DNA of 64,000 bases from Pseudofrankia saprophytica (lineage in GTDB: Bacteria > Actinomycetota > Actinomycetes > Frankiales > Frankiaceae). Both the position numbers and the translations under genes were made by a program. The first letter of the stretch is position 1. Every line of letters begins with the position of its first letter. The notes under the pieces were generated by a model. The model had not been told where the DNA came from, did no database searches, and worked only from the letters and a program-made list of their open reading frames with translations. Of the stretch, positions 1-7,761 are shown piece by piece. The stretch is taken from assembly GCF_000235425.2 (NCBI RefSeq), contig NZ_KI912267.1, positions 516,237 through 580,236 of the forward strand, written 5' to 3'.

Positions 1-287
1 CCCCGGAGGCCCGCCGCTGGGCCGACGTGCTGGTGGTGACGATCGTCGCCCAGGCCGCCGTCGGCTTCACCCAGTACTTCCTCGGCATCCCCGCCGGCCT
101 GGTCGCCCTCCACGTAGCCGGCGCCACCCTGATGTGGATCGCTGCCCTCCGCCTCTGGCTGGCCCTCCCCGACCGGCCGGCACTCCCCCAGGCCCCGGAG
201 TTGGACGCCCAGGCCGTCGCTGACGCTCCGGATGATGACGATGAGGCCAGGCTTCAGCCGGCCGCGCCGGTCACGACAGGCGCATAG
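1..287 (+). CDS. ctaA: Heme A synthase (CtaA/COX15 family), C-terminal fragment
   Basis: The reading frame is open from the first bases of the window and ends at 285-287, so only about the last 95 residues are present. They contain a final transmembrane hairpin with the segment AQAAVGFTQYFLGIPAGLVALH, followed by a TLMWIAALRLWLAL helix; the histidine in ALHVAGATLMW is the heme-binding type found in the last helix pair of CtaA. CtaA oxidises heme O to heme A in the cytoplasmic membrane for aa3-type cytochrome oxidase. The adjacent convergent ctaB makes its substrate, which supports the call. The tail after the last helix is acidic and low complexity. Confidence 0.85.
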   Translation, partial: PEARRWADVLVVTIVAQAAVGFTQYFLGIPAGLVALHVAGATLMWIAALRLWLALPDRPALPQAPELDAQAVADAPDDDDEARLQPAAPVTTGA

Positions 288-363
288 GCACGGCAGGTGC
301 ACAGGCACTACAGGCGCACAGGCACTACAGACCCATAGGCACGGCAGGCGCACAGGGCCGACG
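279..363. repeat. Tandem 17-bp repeat, about five copies
   Basis: Units begin at 279, 296, 313, 330 and 347. Two representative units are ggcgcacaggcactaca and ggcgcataggcacggca; the fifth unit decays after its first 11 bases. The array starts on the last codons of ctaA and runs into the spacer before ctaB. The period of 17 does not preserve reading frame. The rest of the spacer, 364-580, holds no gene or clear hairpin that I can see. Confidence 0.8.
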
Positions 364-580
364 GTTCGACTTGCTCCGACTCGGGAGAGCACTCCTGGTG
401 CAGGTAAGCCGCAGCTATGTCTCGACGTTCACGGCTGCCCGCTCGCGCTCCAGGCGGCCGGCGAACTCTCTGAGCAGCTGACTGGCGCCGATCCCCGGCC
501 TACAGCCGAGCTCCGATCCCAGCCTCAGCCTCAGCCTGACGAATCCTTGGGCACTCTCGGACCCGCGATGGTCCCGCCGC

Positions 581-1543
581 CTAGACCAGCGGGCTGACGG
601 CCACCGCGAGGAAGAGGATGGTCAGGTACGTGATGCTGTAGTGGAACAGGCGCATCGGGCGGGCGGGCTCGCCGCGGGCCACCCGGCGGACGAGCCGGTG
701 GGCCTCCAGCAGGAACCAGGCGCCGACGACGACCGCGACGGCCAGGTAGACCAGCCCCGCGTCGGCGACCGGGTACAGCACGAGCGACGTCGCGACCATC
801 ACGTACGAGTAGATCAGGATCTTGCGGGCGACCTCGCGCAGCGGCGCCACGACCGGCAGCATCGGCACGCCGGCCGCCGCGTAGTCGTCCTTGAACTTGA
901 TGGCCAGCGCCCAGAAGTGCGGCGGCGTCCAGAAGAACACGACGCCGAACAGCACGACCGCGCCCCACCCGACCGTGCCGGTCACCGCGGACCAGCCGAT
1001 GAGCACCGGGAAGCAGCCGGCCGCGCCGCCGATGACGATGTTCGACGGGGTCCGCCGCTTCAGCCCCAGCGTGTAGACGAACACGTAGAAGGCGATCGCG
1101 CCGTCGGCGAGCAGCGCCGACGGCCAGTTGACCAGCAGCCCGAACAGCAGCGTGGACACGACGCCGAGCACGATGCCGAACCACAGCGCCTCGACCGGGG
1201 TGACGGTCGCCCTGACCAGCGGGCGGCGCTTGGTCCGTGCCATGAGCTCGTCGATGTCGCGGTCGACGTAGCAGTTGATGGTGTTCGCGCTGCCGGCGGA
1301 GAGCGTGCCGGCCACCAGTGTCACCGCGATCAGCCACAGCGACGGCAGGCCACGGTCCGCGAGGATCATCACCGGGATCGTGGTGATGAGCAGCAGCTCG
1401 ATGATGCGCGGCTTGGTGAGCGCGATGTACGCCCGCGCCTTGGCCAGAGCGAACGCAAGGCGGCCGGTCGCGCCGGCCGGTACCTGGGAGCCGGCGGTCG
1501 CCGTACCCGGTGCGGCGGTGACGGGCTCCGAAATGGTCGACAT
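581..1543 (-). CDS. ctaB: Protoheme IX farnesyltransferase (heme O synthase)
   Basis: A UbiA-family membrane prenyltransferase that adds a farnesyl group to heme b to give heme O, the step before CtaA. The frame shows the family signature [12 protein letters not shown] (the N-x3-D-x3-D metal/diphosphate site) and the second conserved loop around [15 protein letters not shown], with about eight or nine hydrophobic helices. I chose the ATG at 1543 because GAGGT lies about 8 nt upstream and it gives an N-terminus like other actinobacterial CtaB; the frame is open to a GTG at 1669, so a 42-residue longer form is possible. It converges on ctaA and diverges from the pentose-phosphate operon, a common actinobacterial setting. 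Confidence 0.92.
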   Translation of the reverse strand: MSTISEPVTAAPGTATAGSQVPAGATGRLAFALAKARAYIALTKPRIIELLLITTIPVMILADRGLPSLWLIAVTLVAGTLSAGSANTINCYVDRDIDELMARTKRRPLVRATVTPVEALWFGIVLGVVSTLLFGLLVNWPSALLADGAIAFYVFVYTLGLKRRTPSNIVIGGAAGCFPVLIGWSAVTGTVGWGAVVLFGVVFFWTPPHFWALAIKFKDDYAAAGVPMLPVVAPLREVARKILIYSYVMVATSLVLYPVADAGLVYLAVAVVVGAWFLLEAHRLVRRVARGEPARPMRLFHYSITYLTILFLAVAVSPLV

Positions 1544-2103
1544 GTCGGCTACCTCGACGGCGTCCGCGATCGCCGGCGTCTGGGTGGAAGCTGTGGTCAC
1601 GGTGCCCGTCTGGCCACCCGCGGCGGTTGCCCGATGGACGCCGGAACCGGCCACGCGCGGGCGCGGCACGGGCTGCCGGCGGCGCAGGGCTGCCAGGGTG
1701 GACAGAGCGACCTCGCGTTCTCACCCCAGGAGCGGGGCGGCACCGTTTGCGCCCGCCTGGGCGGGTCGAGTTCTACGTCGCGTCGGAGTCTAACCGCCCG
1801 CGGGACGCGCGGGCATGCCGGCCGGGCGGCCGACGTTCTCCGCAAGGCGAGCAACCGTTGCCCGAGCGGTGAGATCTCCAGCTGTTCATGTGGGCACCCT
1901 GTTCACGAGCGTGACCTCGGCGGGCACACTAGGCCACAGGAGGTCCGCGCACCCGGGCCCGAAACGGCTGGAGGACGTGGCCAGGGCCACGGGCCGGCCG
2001 TGGGGGCGACCGTCCAAACCGGCGGCGGTTGCGCGGATGAGCTATGCATCACCGGGTAGGGAGCCGCTGTGCACGGCGTCTCCGCTGAGAGGATCTACCG
2101 ACC
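1544..2103. other. Divergent promoter region ctaB/tal, no gene seen
   Basis: This 560-nt spacer between divergent ctaB and tal must carry promoters for both. In many actinobacteria a transketolase gene lies between these two genes; no transketolase-like peptide was recognised here in any frame. The first 126 nt could be an N-terminal extension of ctaB. GAGAGGATC at about 2087-2095 supplies the tal ribosome binding site region. Confidence 0.5.
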
Positions 2104-3207
2104 ATGACCAACCCGCTCTCCGACCTCTCCGCCGCCGGAGTGGCGGTCTGGCTGGACGACATCAGCCGTGACCGGCTTCTCAGCGGCAACCTCGCCGACC
2201 TGGCCAGCACTCACAGCGTCGTCGGCGTCACCACTAACCCGAGCATCTTCCAAAAGGCGATCACGTCCAGCAAGGCGTATGCCGAGCAGCTGCACGACCT
2301 CGCCGTCCGCGGCGTCGACGTGGGCGAGGCCATTCGCCTCATCACCACCGCCGACGTGCGGTCCGCCTGCGACATCCTGCGTCCCGCCTACGACGCCAGC
2401 GGAGGCGTCGACGGGCGGGTGTCCATCGAGGTCGACCCGCGCCTGGCGCACCTGACCGAACGGACCCTGGCCGAGGCCCGTTCGCTGTGGTGGATGGTCG
2501 ACCGGCCGAACCTGTTCATCAAGATCCCGGCCACCGTGGAGGGCCTGCCGGCGATCACGGCCACGCTGGCGGCCGGGATCAGTGTCAACGTCACACTGAT
2601 CTTCGGGCTGGACCGCTACGACGCGGTGATGGACGCCTTCATGAGCGGCGTCGAGCAGGCGATCGCGAACGGTGTCGACGTCTCGGATCTGCAGTCGGTC
2701 GCCTCCTTCTTCGTCAGCCGCGTCGACTCCGAGGTCGACAAGCGGCTCGAGAAGATCGGCACCCCGGAGGCGAAGGCGCTGCGCGCCAAGGCGGCCATCG
2801 CCAATGCCCGGCTGGCCTACGAGCGCTACGAGAAGGCGTTCGGCACCGAGCGGTGGGCGGCGCTCGCCGCCGCCGGCGCGAGCCCACAGCGGCCGTTGTG
2901 GGCGTCGACATCGACGAAGGACCCCACGCTGCCGGACACCCTCTACGTGCGCGAGCTGATCGCGCCGGGGACCGTGAACACGATGCCGGAGGCGACGCTG
3001 CTGGCGTTCGGCGACCACGGCGACGTGCCCGGCGAGACGATCCGGCCGCTCTACGCCGACGCGCACGCGACGATGGCGGCCCTCGGAGGCGTCGGGGTCG
3101 ACGTGGACGACGTGGTCGAGGTCCTCGAGCGGGAGGGCGTCTCCAAGTTCGAGGACTCCTGGAACCAGCTGCTCGACGCGGTCCGCGGGCAGCTCGAGGC
3201 GCACTGA
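2104..3207 (+). CDS. tal: Transaldolase
   Basis: A 367-residue protein of the long actinobacterial transaldolase class, moving a dihydroxyacetone unit between sedoheptulose-7-phosphate and glyceraldehyde-3-phosphate in the cytosol. The N-terminus has the signature [13 protein letters not shown], and the motif NLFIKIPAT places the Schiff-base lysine near residue 140. The ATG at 2104 follows a purine-rich stretch. It is the first gene of tal-zwf-opcA-pgl, all on the same strand. A 12-bp hairpin follows its stop, so read-through to zwf may be partial. Confidence 0.95.
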   Translation: MTNPLSDLSAAGVAVWLDDISRDRLLSGNLADLASTHSVVGVTTNPSIFQKAITSSKAYAEQLHDLAVRGVDVGEAIRLITTADVRSACDILRPAYDASGGVDGRVSIEVDPRLAHLTERTLAEARSLWWMVDRPNLFIKIPATVEGLPAITATLAAGISVNVTLIFGLDRYDAVMDAFMSGVEQAIANGVDVSDLQSVASFFVSRVDSEVDKRLEKIGTPEAKALRAKAAIANARLAYERYEKAFGTERWAALAAAGASPQRPLWASTSTKDPTLPDTLYVRELIAPGTVNTMPEATLLAFGDHGDVPGETIRPLYADAHATMAALGGVGVDVDDVVEVLEREGVSKFEDSWNQLLDAVRGQLEAH

Positions 3208-3216
3208 CCGGCCGCC

Positions 3217-3249
3217 GCCGGGCCGGCGAGGGCGACCCGCCGGCCCGGC
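3217..3249 (+). terminator. GC-rich hairpin after tal
   Basis: Arms gccgggccggcg (3217-3228) and cgccggcccggc (3238-3249) pair perfectly over 12 bp with a 9-nt loop, starting 10 nt after the tal stop. There is no T-run, so it may attenuate, stabilise the tal message or terminate partially. Confidence 0.5.
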
Positions 3250-3255
3250 CGGACC

Positions 3256-3330
3256 GGTCGAAGCACCCACGGCCGAAGCACACAGAGCCGAAGCACACAG
3301 CGTCAAAGCGCACAGAGCCGAAGCACACAG
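3256..3330. repeat. Tandem 15-bp repeat, five copies, between tal and zwf
   Basis: Five consecutive 15-bp units start at 3256, 3271, 3286, 3301 and 3316; the best unit is agccgaagcacacag. Units 3 and 5 are identical and the others differ by a few bases. The array sits upstream of the zwf ribosome binding site. Its core (CCGAA.CACAC) resembles the 15-bp array at 48,921-48,980. Confidence 0.85.
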
Positions 3331-3383
3331 AGCCGCCAGACCCAGGCAACCTACTCAGCCAGCACAGACAGGGGGAATCGCAG

Positions 3384-4919
3384 GTGGCGCCCACGGCAGG
3401 TGGCAACCCGCTGCGCGATCCGCGAGACCGTCGGCTGCCCCGGCTTCCCGACGCCAGTGCCCTCGTGGTGTTCGGCGTCACCGGGGACCTCTCTCGCAAG
3501 AAGCTCATCCCGGCGGTGTACGACCTGGCCAACCGCGGCCTGCTGCCGCCCGGGTTCGTGCTGCTCGGCTTCGCCCGCCGGGACTGGGAGGGCCACGAGC
3601 CGTTCATCGAGTTCGCCAGGGAGTCCGCGGAGAAGGGCGCCCGCACGCCGTTCCGGGAGGAGACCTGGGACCGGCTGGCGTCGTCGATCAGGTTCGTGCG
3701 CGGCTCGTTCGACGACGACGCTGGCTTCGACCGGCTTGCCGAGGAGCTGAGAAGCCTCGAGAGCAGCCACGGCATCTTCGGCAACGCGGCGTTCTACCTG
3801 TCGATCCCGCCGTCGGCGTTCCCGGTGGTGCTCAAGCAGATGGAGCGCACCGGTCTGGCCGACGAGGCGAAGGCTGGCGGCTGGCGGCGCGTCGTGGTGG
3901 AGAAGCCGTTCGGGCACGACCTGAAGTCCGCCCGTGAGCTGAACTCGCTCGTCGACGAGGTCTTCGGCAAGGCCGACGTGTTCCGGATCGACCACTACCT
4001 GGGCAAGGAGACCGTCCAGAACCTGTTCGCGCTGCGGTTCGCGAACACGCTGTTCGAGCCGATCTGGAACTCCCAGTTCGTCGACTCGGTGCAGATCACG
4101 ATGGCCGAGGACGTCGGCATCGGCACCCGCGCCGGCTTCTATGACGAGACCGGCGCCGCCCGCGACGTGCTGCAGAACCACCTGCTCCAGCTGCTGGCGC
4201 TCACCGCGATGGAGGAGCCGGTCAGCTTCGGCGCGGAGACGATCCGCACCGAGAAGATCAAGACTCTGCGCGCGGTGTCGCTGCCGACCGACCTGGCCCA
4301 CTACGCGATCCGTGGCCAGTACGAGCAGGGCTGGCTCGCCGGCGAACGGGGGCGCAGCTACCTCGACGAGGAGAACATCCCGCCCACGTCGACGACCGAG
4401 ACCTATGCGGCGGTGAAGCTGGGCATCGAGACCCGCCGCTGGGCCGGCGTCCCGTTCTACCTGCGCACCGGCAAGCGGCTGCCCCGCCGGGTCACCGAGA
4501 TCGCGATCAGCTTCAAGCAGGCGCCGCACCTGCCCTTCGACGCGACCGACACCACCGAGCTCGGCCACAACCAGCTGGTCGTCCGGGTACAGCCGGACGA
4601 GGGCGTGACGCTGAAGTACGGCTCCAAGGTGCCGGGAACCGCGATGGAGGTCCGCGACGTCGCGATGGAGTTCCTGTTCGGCGAGGCGTTCACCGAGGCG
4701 CTGCCGGAGGCCTACGAGCGGCTGATCCTCGACGTCCTGCTCGGCGACGCGATGCTGTTCCCGGACAACGCCGAAGTCGAGGAGTCGTGGCGGATCATCG
4801 ACCCGCTCGAGGAGTTCTGGTCCGGGACCAAGCCGTTCCCGTACCGGTCCGGCAGCTGGGGACCGGCCGCGGCCGACGAGATGCTCGCCCGCGACGGCCG
4901 CCGCTGGCGCCGGCCCTGA
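3384..4919 (+). CDS. zwf: Glucose-6-phosphate 1-dehydrogenase
   Basis: The 511-residue product oxidises glucose-6-phosphate to 6-phosphogluconolactone with NADP, entering the oxidative pentose phosphate pathway. Residues 30-40 carry the dinucleotide-binding motif FGVTGDLSRKK, and RIDHYLGKE near residues 201-209 is the substrate/catalytic signature with the conserved His and Lys. The GTG start at 3384 is preceded by CAGGGGGA at good spacing; the frame is open further upstream through the tandem repeat, but that part is not protein-like. OpcA, encoded downstream, is the usual actinobacterial assembly partner of this enzyme. Confidence 0.96.
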   Translation: MAPTAGGNPLRDPRDRRLPRLPDASALVVFGVTGDLSRKKLIPAVYDLANRGLLPPGFVLLGFARRDWEGHEPFIEFARESAEKGARTPFREETWDRLASSIRFVRGSFDDDAGFDRLAEELRSLESSHGIFGNAAFYLSIPPSAFPVVLKQMERTGLADEAKAGGWRRVVVEKPFGHDLKSARELNSLVDEVFGKADVFRIDHYLGKETVQNLFALRFANTLFEPIWNSQFVDSVQITMAEDVGIGTRAGFYDETGAARDVLQNHLLQLLALTAMEEPVSFGAETIRTEKIKTLRAVSLPTDLAHYAIRGQYEQGWLAGERGRSYLDEENIPPTSTTETYAAVKLGIETRRWAGVPFYLRTGKRLPRRVTEIAISFKQAPHLPFDATDTTELGHNQLVVRVQPDEGVTLKYGSKVPGTAMEVRDVAMEFLFGEAFTEALPEAYERLILDVLLGDAMLFPDNAEVEESWRIIDPLEEFWSGTKPFPYRSGSWGPAAADEMLARDGRRWRRP

Positions 4920-5240
4920 CATGGTTCGCTCCGTCCGGGCTGTGTCTCTGGTTCGCTCCGTCCGGGCGCGGCGCTCCGGCCCCGTACTCGCTTCGCTCCC
5001 ACGGGACCTCCGCGCCGCGTCCTCCTCCGCGAACGGGCGCTCCGGCGACCTCCGCTGCGGCCCAACCCCATCGCTTCGCTCGGGGCCGGGCCTCCGCGGA
5101 GGCACGCCTACGCGCCAGCTCGGTCGCGTCTCGTGTGAACGGAACAATCACCATGAACTCTGCGGGGGCACATCGCTGAGCTCGTGGCCGCGCCTCCGCG
5201 TGCACCGTCAGCCCGCCCTCCTCGTCACAAGGAGCTCACT
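4920..5240. other. zwf-opcA spacer with short repeats
   Basis: The 321-nt gap holds no convincing gene. A 19-bp sequence, tggttcgctccgtccgggc, occurs at 4922-4940 and again at 4949-4967, and shorter copies of the CGCTTCGCTC core recur further along (about 4988 and 5072). The gap ends with AAGGAG, the opcA ribosome binding site. The spacing is long for an operon, so opcA-pgl may also have its own promoter here. Confidence 0.55.
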
Positions 5241-6275
5241 GTGACCACTCTCTGGGATACGACCGGGTCGGCGGTGGTCAAGGCGCTGTCGGCGGAGCGG
5301 CGGGCGGCGGGGGCGCTCGCCTTCGGGCTCGCGCTCACGCTCGTCGTGGTCGTCGACGAGAAGAACGTCGCGGCCGCCGAGAGCGCGGCCACGGCCGCCG
5401 CGGCCGCGCACCCGTGCCGGCTGCTGATCGTGGTGCGCCGCCAGATCGACGCGCCGCACCCGCGGCTGGACGCCGAGGTCTCGATCGGCGGGGGGCTCGG
5501 CCCCGGCGAGGCGATCGTGATGCGGATGTACGGCCGGCTGGCGCTGCACGCCGAGTCGGTGGTGCTGCCGCTGCTGGCCTCTGACGCGCCGGTGGTCACC
5601 TGGTGGCAGGACGAGCCGCCGACGCGGATCGCGTTCGACCCGCTCGGGGTGTTCGCCGACCGGCGGGTGACCGACTGCGACCGGGCGCCCGACCCGCTGG
5701 CCGCGCTGCGGCTGCGCGCGGCCGACTTCGAGCCGGGCGACACCGATCTCGCCTGGACGAGGATCTCCGGCTGGCGCACGCTGCTCGCCGCCGCGTTCGA
5801 CGGACGCTCCGACCGTCCGCGCTCGGCCCACATCGACGCCGAACCGACCGACCCGAGCGCCCAGCTGTTCGCCGGGTGGCTGCGGGCGAAGCTCGGGGTG
5901 CCGGTCGACGTGGCGGGCACCGGGAAGCGCGGGATCCAGGCCGTCCGGGTGGCCGTCGACGACGGTGAGGTCGCGGTGGCCCGCGCCGACACCCGCTCGG
6001 GCACCATCACCAGGCCCGGGGTGCCGGCGCGCCGGCTGCCGCTGCGCCAGCTCGACGTCGGCGACCTGCTCGCCGAGGAGCTGCGCCGCCTCGACCACGA
6101 CGTCATCTACGCGGAGGCGCTGTCCGCCTGGAGCGGCATCCCCGATCTGGCCAGGCGCTCGGGACACCGCGAGCACATCTGGCAGGACCCGATGGAGTCA
6201 CCGCCCGCCGTCGCGGCGGCGGCGGCACCCGCGGCCGGAGCCGACAGCGGGCCGGTGGCGGGAGGCGGCAGCTGA
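5241..6275 (+). CDS. opcA: Glucose-6-phosphate dehydrogenase assembly protein OpcA
   Basis: A 344-residue actinobacterial/cyanobacterial type OpcA, required for full activity and assembly of G6PD. Family features visible are the N-terminal TTLWDTTGSAVVKAL region, the HPCRLLIVV strand, and the conserved VVTWWQDEPP segment followed by a stretch with D.DR. The GTG at 5241 has AAGGAG 6 nt upstream and fits the family N-terminus. Its stop overlaps the start of pgl (TGATG), indicating translational coupling. The C-terminal 30 residues are Ala/Pro-rich and probably disordered. Confidence 0.93.
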   Translation: MTTLWDTTGSAVVKALSAERRAAGALAFGLALTLVVVVDEKNVAAAESAATAAAAAHPCRLLIVVRRQIDAPHPRLDAEVSIGGGLGPGEAIVMRMYGRLALHAESVVLPLLASDAPVVTWWQDEPPTRIAFDPLGVFADRRVTDCDRAPDPLAALRLRAADFEPGDTDLAWTRISGWRTLLAAAFDGRSDRPRSAHIDAEPTDPSAQLFAGWLRAKLGVPVDVAGTGKRGIQAVRVAVDDGEVAVARADTRSGTITRPGVPARRLPLRQLDVGDLLAEELRRLDHDVIYAEALSAWSGIPDLARRSGHREHIWQDPMESPPAVAAAAAPAAGADSGPVAGGGS

Positions 6276-7045
6276 TGGAGCTGATCGTGCACCCGGACGC
6301 CGGCCTGCTCGCGAAGGCCGCGGCCGCCCGGCTCATCACCGCGCTCGTCGACGCGCAGTCTCAGCGCGGCGAGGCCTCGATGGTGCTGACCGGCGGTGGC
6401 ATCGGCATCGCGCTGCTGCGCGCCGTCCGCACGAGTCCGGCGCTGGACGCGGTCAACTGGTCGAAGGTGGACGTCTGGTGGGGAGACGAGCGGTTCGTGC
6501 CCGCCGACTCCCGGGACCGCAACTCCAGCCAGGCCCGCGAGGCGCTGCTCGACCATGTGCCCGTCGACGAGAAGCGGGTGTTCGAGGCGGGTGCCCTCGC
6601 CCCGGCGGGCGGGTCCGTGGGCGTGGCTGGTGGCTACGCGAAGCCAGAGCAGGCCGCCGCCGACTACGCGGCGGCGCTCGCCGCCCGCGCGCCGGCGGGC
6701 ACGGCCGTGCCGGCGTTCGACGTGCTGCTGCTCGGCATCGGCCCCGAGGGCCACGTCGCGTCGATCTTCCCGCACTCCCCCGCCGCGGCCGCGACGGAGC
6801 CGGTCGTCGCCGTCCGCGACTGCCCCAAGCCACCGCCCAACCGGGTCTCGTTCACCTTCTCGACCATCCAGGCCGCCAGGCAGGTGTGGGTGATCGCCGC
6901 CGGCGAGGAGAAGGCGGACGCCGTGGCCACGGCCGTCACGGGCGCCGATCCGCTGGACCTGCCCGCGGCCGGCGCTCGTGGCCTGGAACGCACCCTCTGG
7001 CTCGTCGACCGCGCGGCCGCCTCCCGTTCCAGCCTGAGCACCTGA
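6275..7045 (+). CDS. pgl: 6-phosphogluconolactonase (DevB/NagB-like)
   Basis: The 256-residue protein hydrolyses 6-phosphogluconolactone, the product of Zwf. It has the isomerase-like fold motifs: LTGGGIGIALLRA at 38-50, VDVWWGDERFVP at 65-76 with the RNSSQAR segment after it, and the GIGPEGHVASIFP loop near 155-167. Its start overlaps the opcA stop by one base, so the two are translated together. It closes the tal-zwf-opcA-pgl series. Confidence 0.94.
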   Translation: MELIVHPDAGLLAKAAAARLITALVDAQSQRGEASMVLTGGGIGIALLRAVRTSPALDAVNWSKVDVWWGDERFVPADSRDRNSSQAREALLDHVPVDEKRVFEAGALAPAGGSVGVAGGYAKPEQAAADYAAALAARAPAGTAVPAFDVLLLGIGPEGHVASIFPHSPAAAATEPVVAVRDCPKPPPNRVSFTFSTIQAARQVWVIAAGEEKADAVATAVTGADPLDLPAAGARGLERTLWLVDRAAASRSSLST

Positions 7046-7140
7046 GGCCGGTTCTCGCCGGCGCGGCGCCGATGGCGTCGAGTCCCCGTGACGGTGAAAT
7101 CCCGTTGCGGGCCCTAGGGGTGTGACCCAGACTTGATCTC

Positions 7141-7737
7141 GTGTTGGTGACCTTCTCGCCTGACGAGACGCGCAGCGGTGGGTCGGTCGCATCGATCATC
7201 CGGCCAGACGGGGTGGTCCTGCGGCTCACGTCCTACGACCGGAAGTACTCCGTGCCGCACGACCTGGCGCATTTCGTCGCCGAACGCGAGTTCCGCATGG
7301 CCCGGGGCTTCTGGGGCAGCGTCGCGTCCGGGGTCATGTTCGCCAGCATGCGAGTGGTTGCCGGTCGTCCTCGTCATGACGCGGAGCGGCGGTCCCGGGC
7401 GATCCTCGCCGCGAACCAGCGGCACCTCATGCTGGCCGAGGTGGTGGCCGGCGTCGTGCACCGGGCGGTCGACGAGGTGGACCAGGGCGTCGAGGCCGCG
7501 CTGACCGCCGCCTGGGGCAGCGTCGGTACCGGCGCGCCGCCGTTCGACCCGGCCGGCGGGCCGGCGGCCGCGCGGCGGCTGCGGGAGCTGCGCGACCAGT
7601 GGCGGGAGCTCCCGCCGGGCGGCGAGCTGGCGTTGACGTGGGATGTCCCGGCCCAGGCGGCTCCCGGTGTTCCTCAGTCCCGGCACCGCGCCGCCGTCCG
7701 CGCGGACGGTGGCCGCCGGGGCGGCGGCCACCGCTGA
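7141..7737 (+). CDS. Conserved hypothetical protein
   Basis: A 198-residue soluble protein that I cannot assign to a named family. The first 60 residues look like a small domain ending in YSVPHDLAHFVAEREFRMARGFWGSVASG; the paired histidines in HDLAHF recall a metal- or ligand-binding helix but are no proof. The C-terminal 30 residues are Arg/Gly-rich and less convincing. GTG at 7141 is the start; it begins 95 nt after pgl on the same strand and converges on the kinase gene. High third-position GC supports real coding. Confidence 0.6.
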   Translation: MLVTFSPDETRSGGSVASIIRPDGVVLRLTSYDRKYSVPHDLAHFVAEREFRMARGFWGSVASGVMFASMRVVAGRPRHDAERRSRAILAANQRHLMLAEVVAGVVHRAVDEVDQGVEAALTAAWGSVGTGAPPFDPAGGPAAARRLRELRDQWRELPPGGELALTWDVPAQAAPGVPQSRHRAAVRADGGRRGGGHR

Positions 7738-7761
7738 CACCACCGAGCCTCCGGATCCGCG

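Noticed and set aside
232..597. Plus-strand frame after ctaA
   Set aside because: It is mostly the translated 17-bp repeat array and shows no conserved domain.
641..2059. Plus-strand open frame opposite ctaB
   Set aside because: Charged low-complexity translation antisense to a clear membrane enzyme; no family resemblance.
3256..3330. CRISPR array
   Set aside because: Units are contiguous 15-bp repeats without spacers and there are no cas genes in the window.
2487..3383. A longer N-terminal extension of Zwf
   Set aside because: The extension overlaps tal in another frame and passes through the tandem repeat; a good ribosome binding site precedes GTG 3384.
4044..4062. GAACACGCTGTTC inside zwf as an SOS box
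   Set aside because: The spacer is five bases rather than four and the site is within a conserved coding segment.
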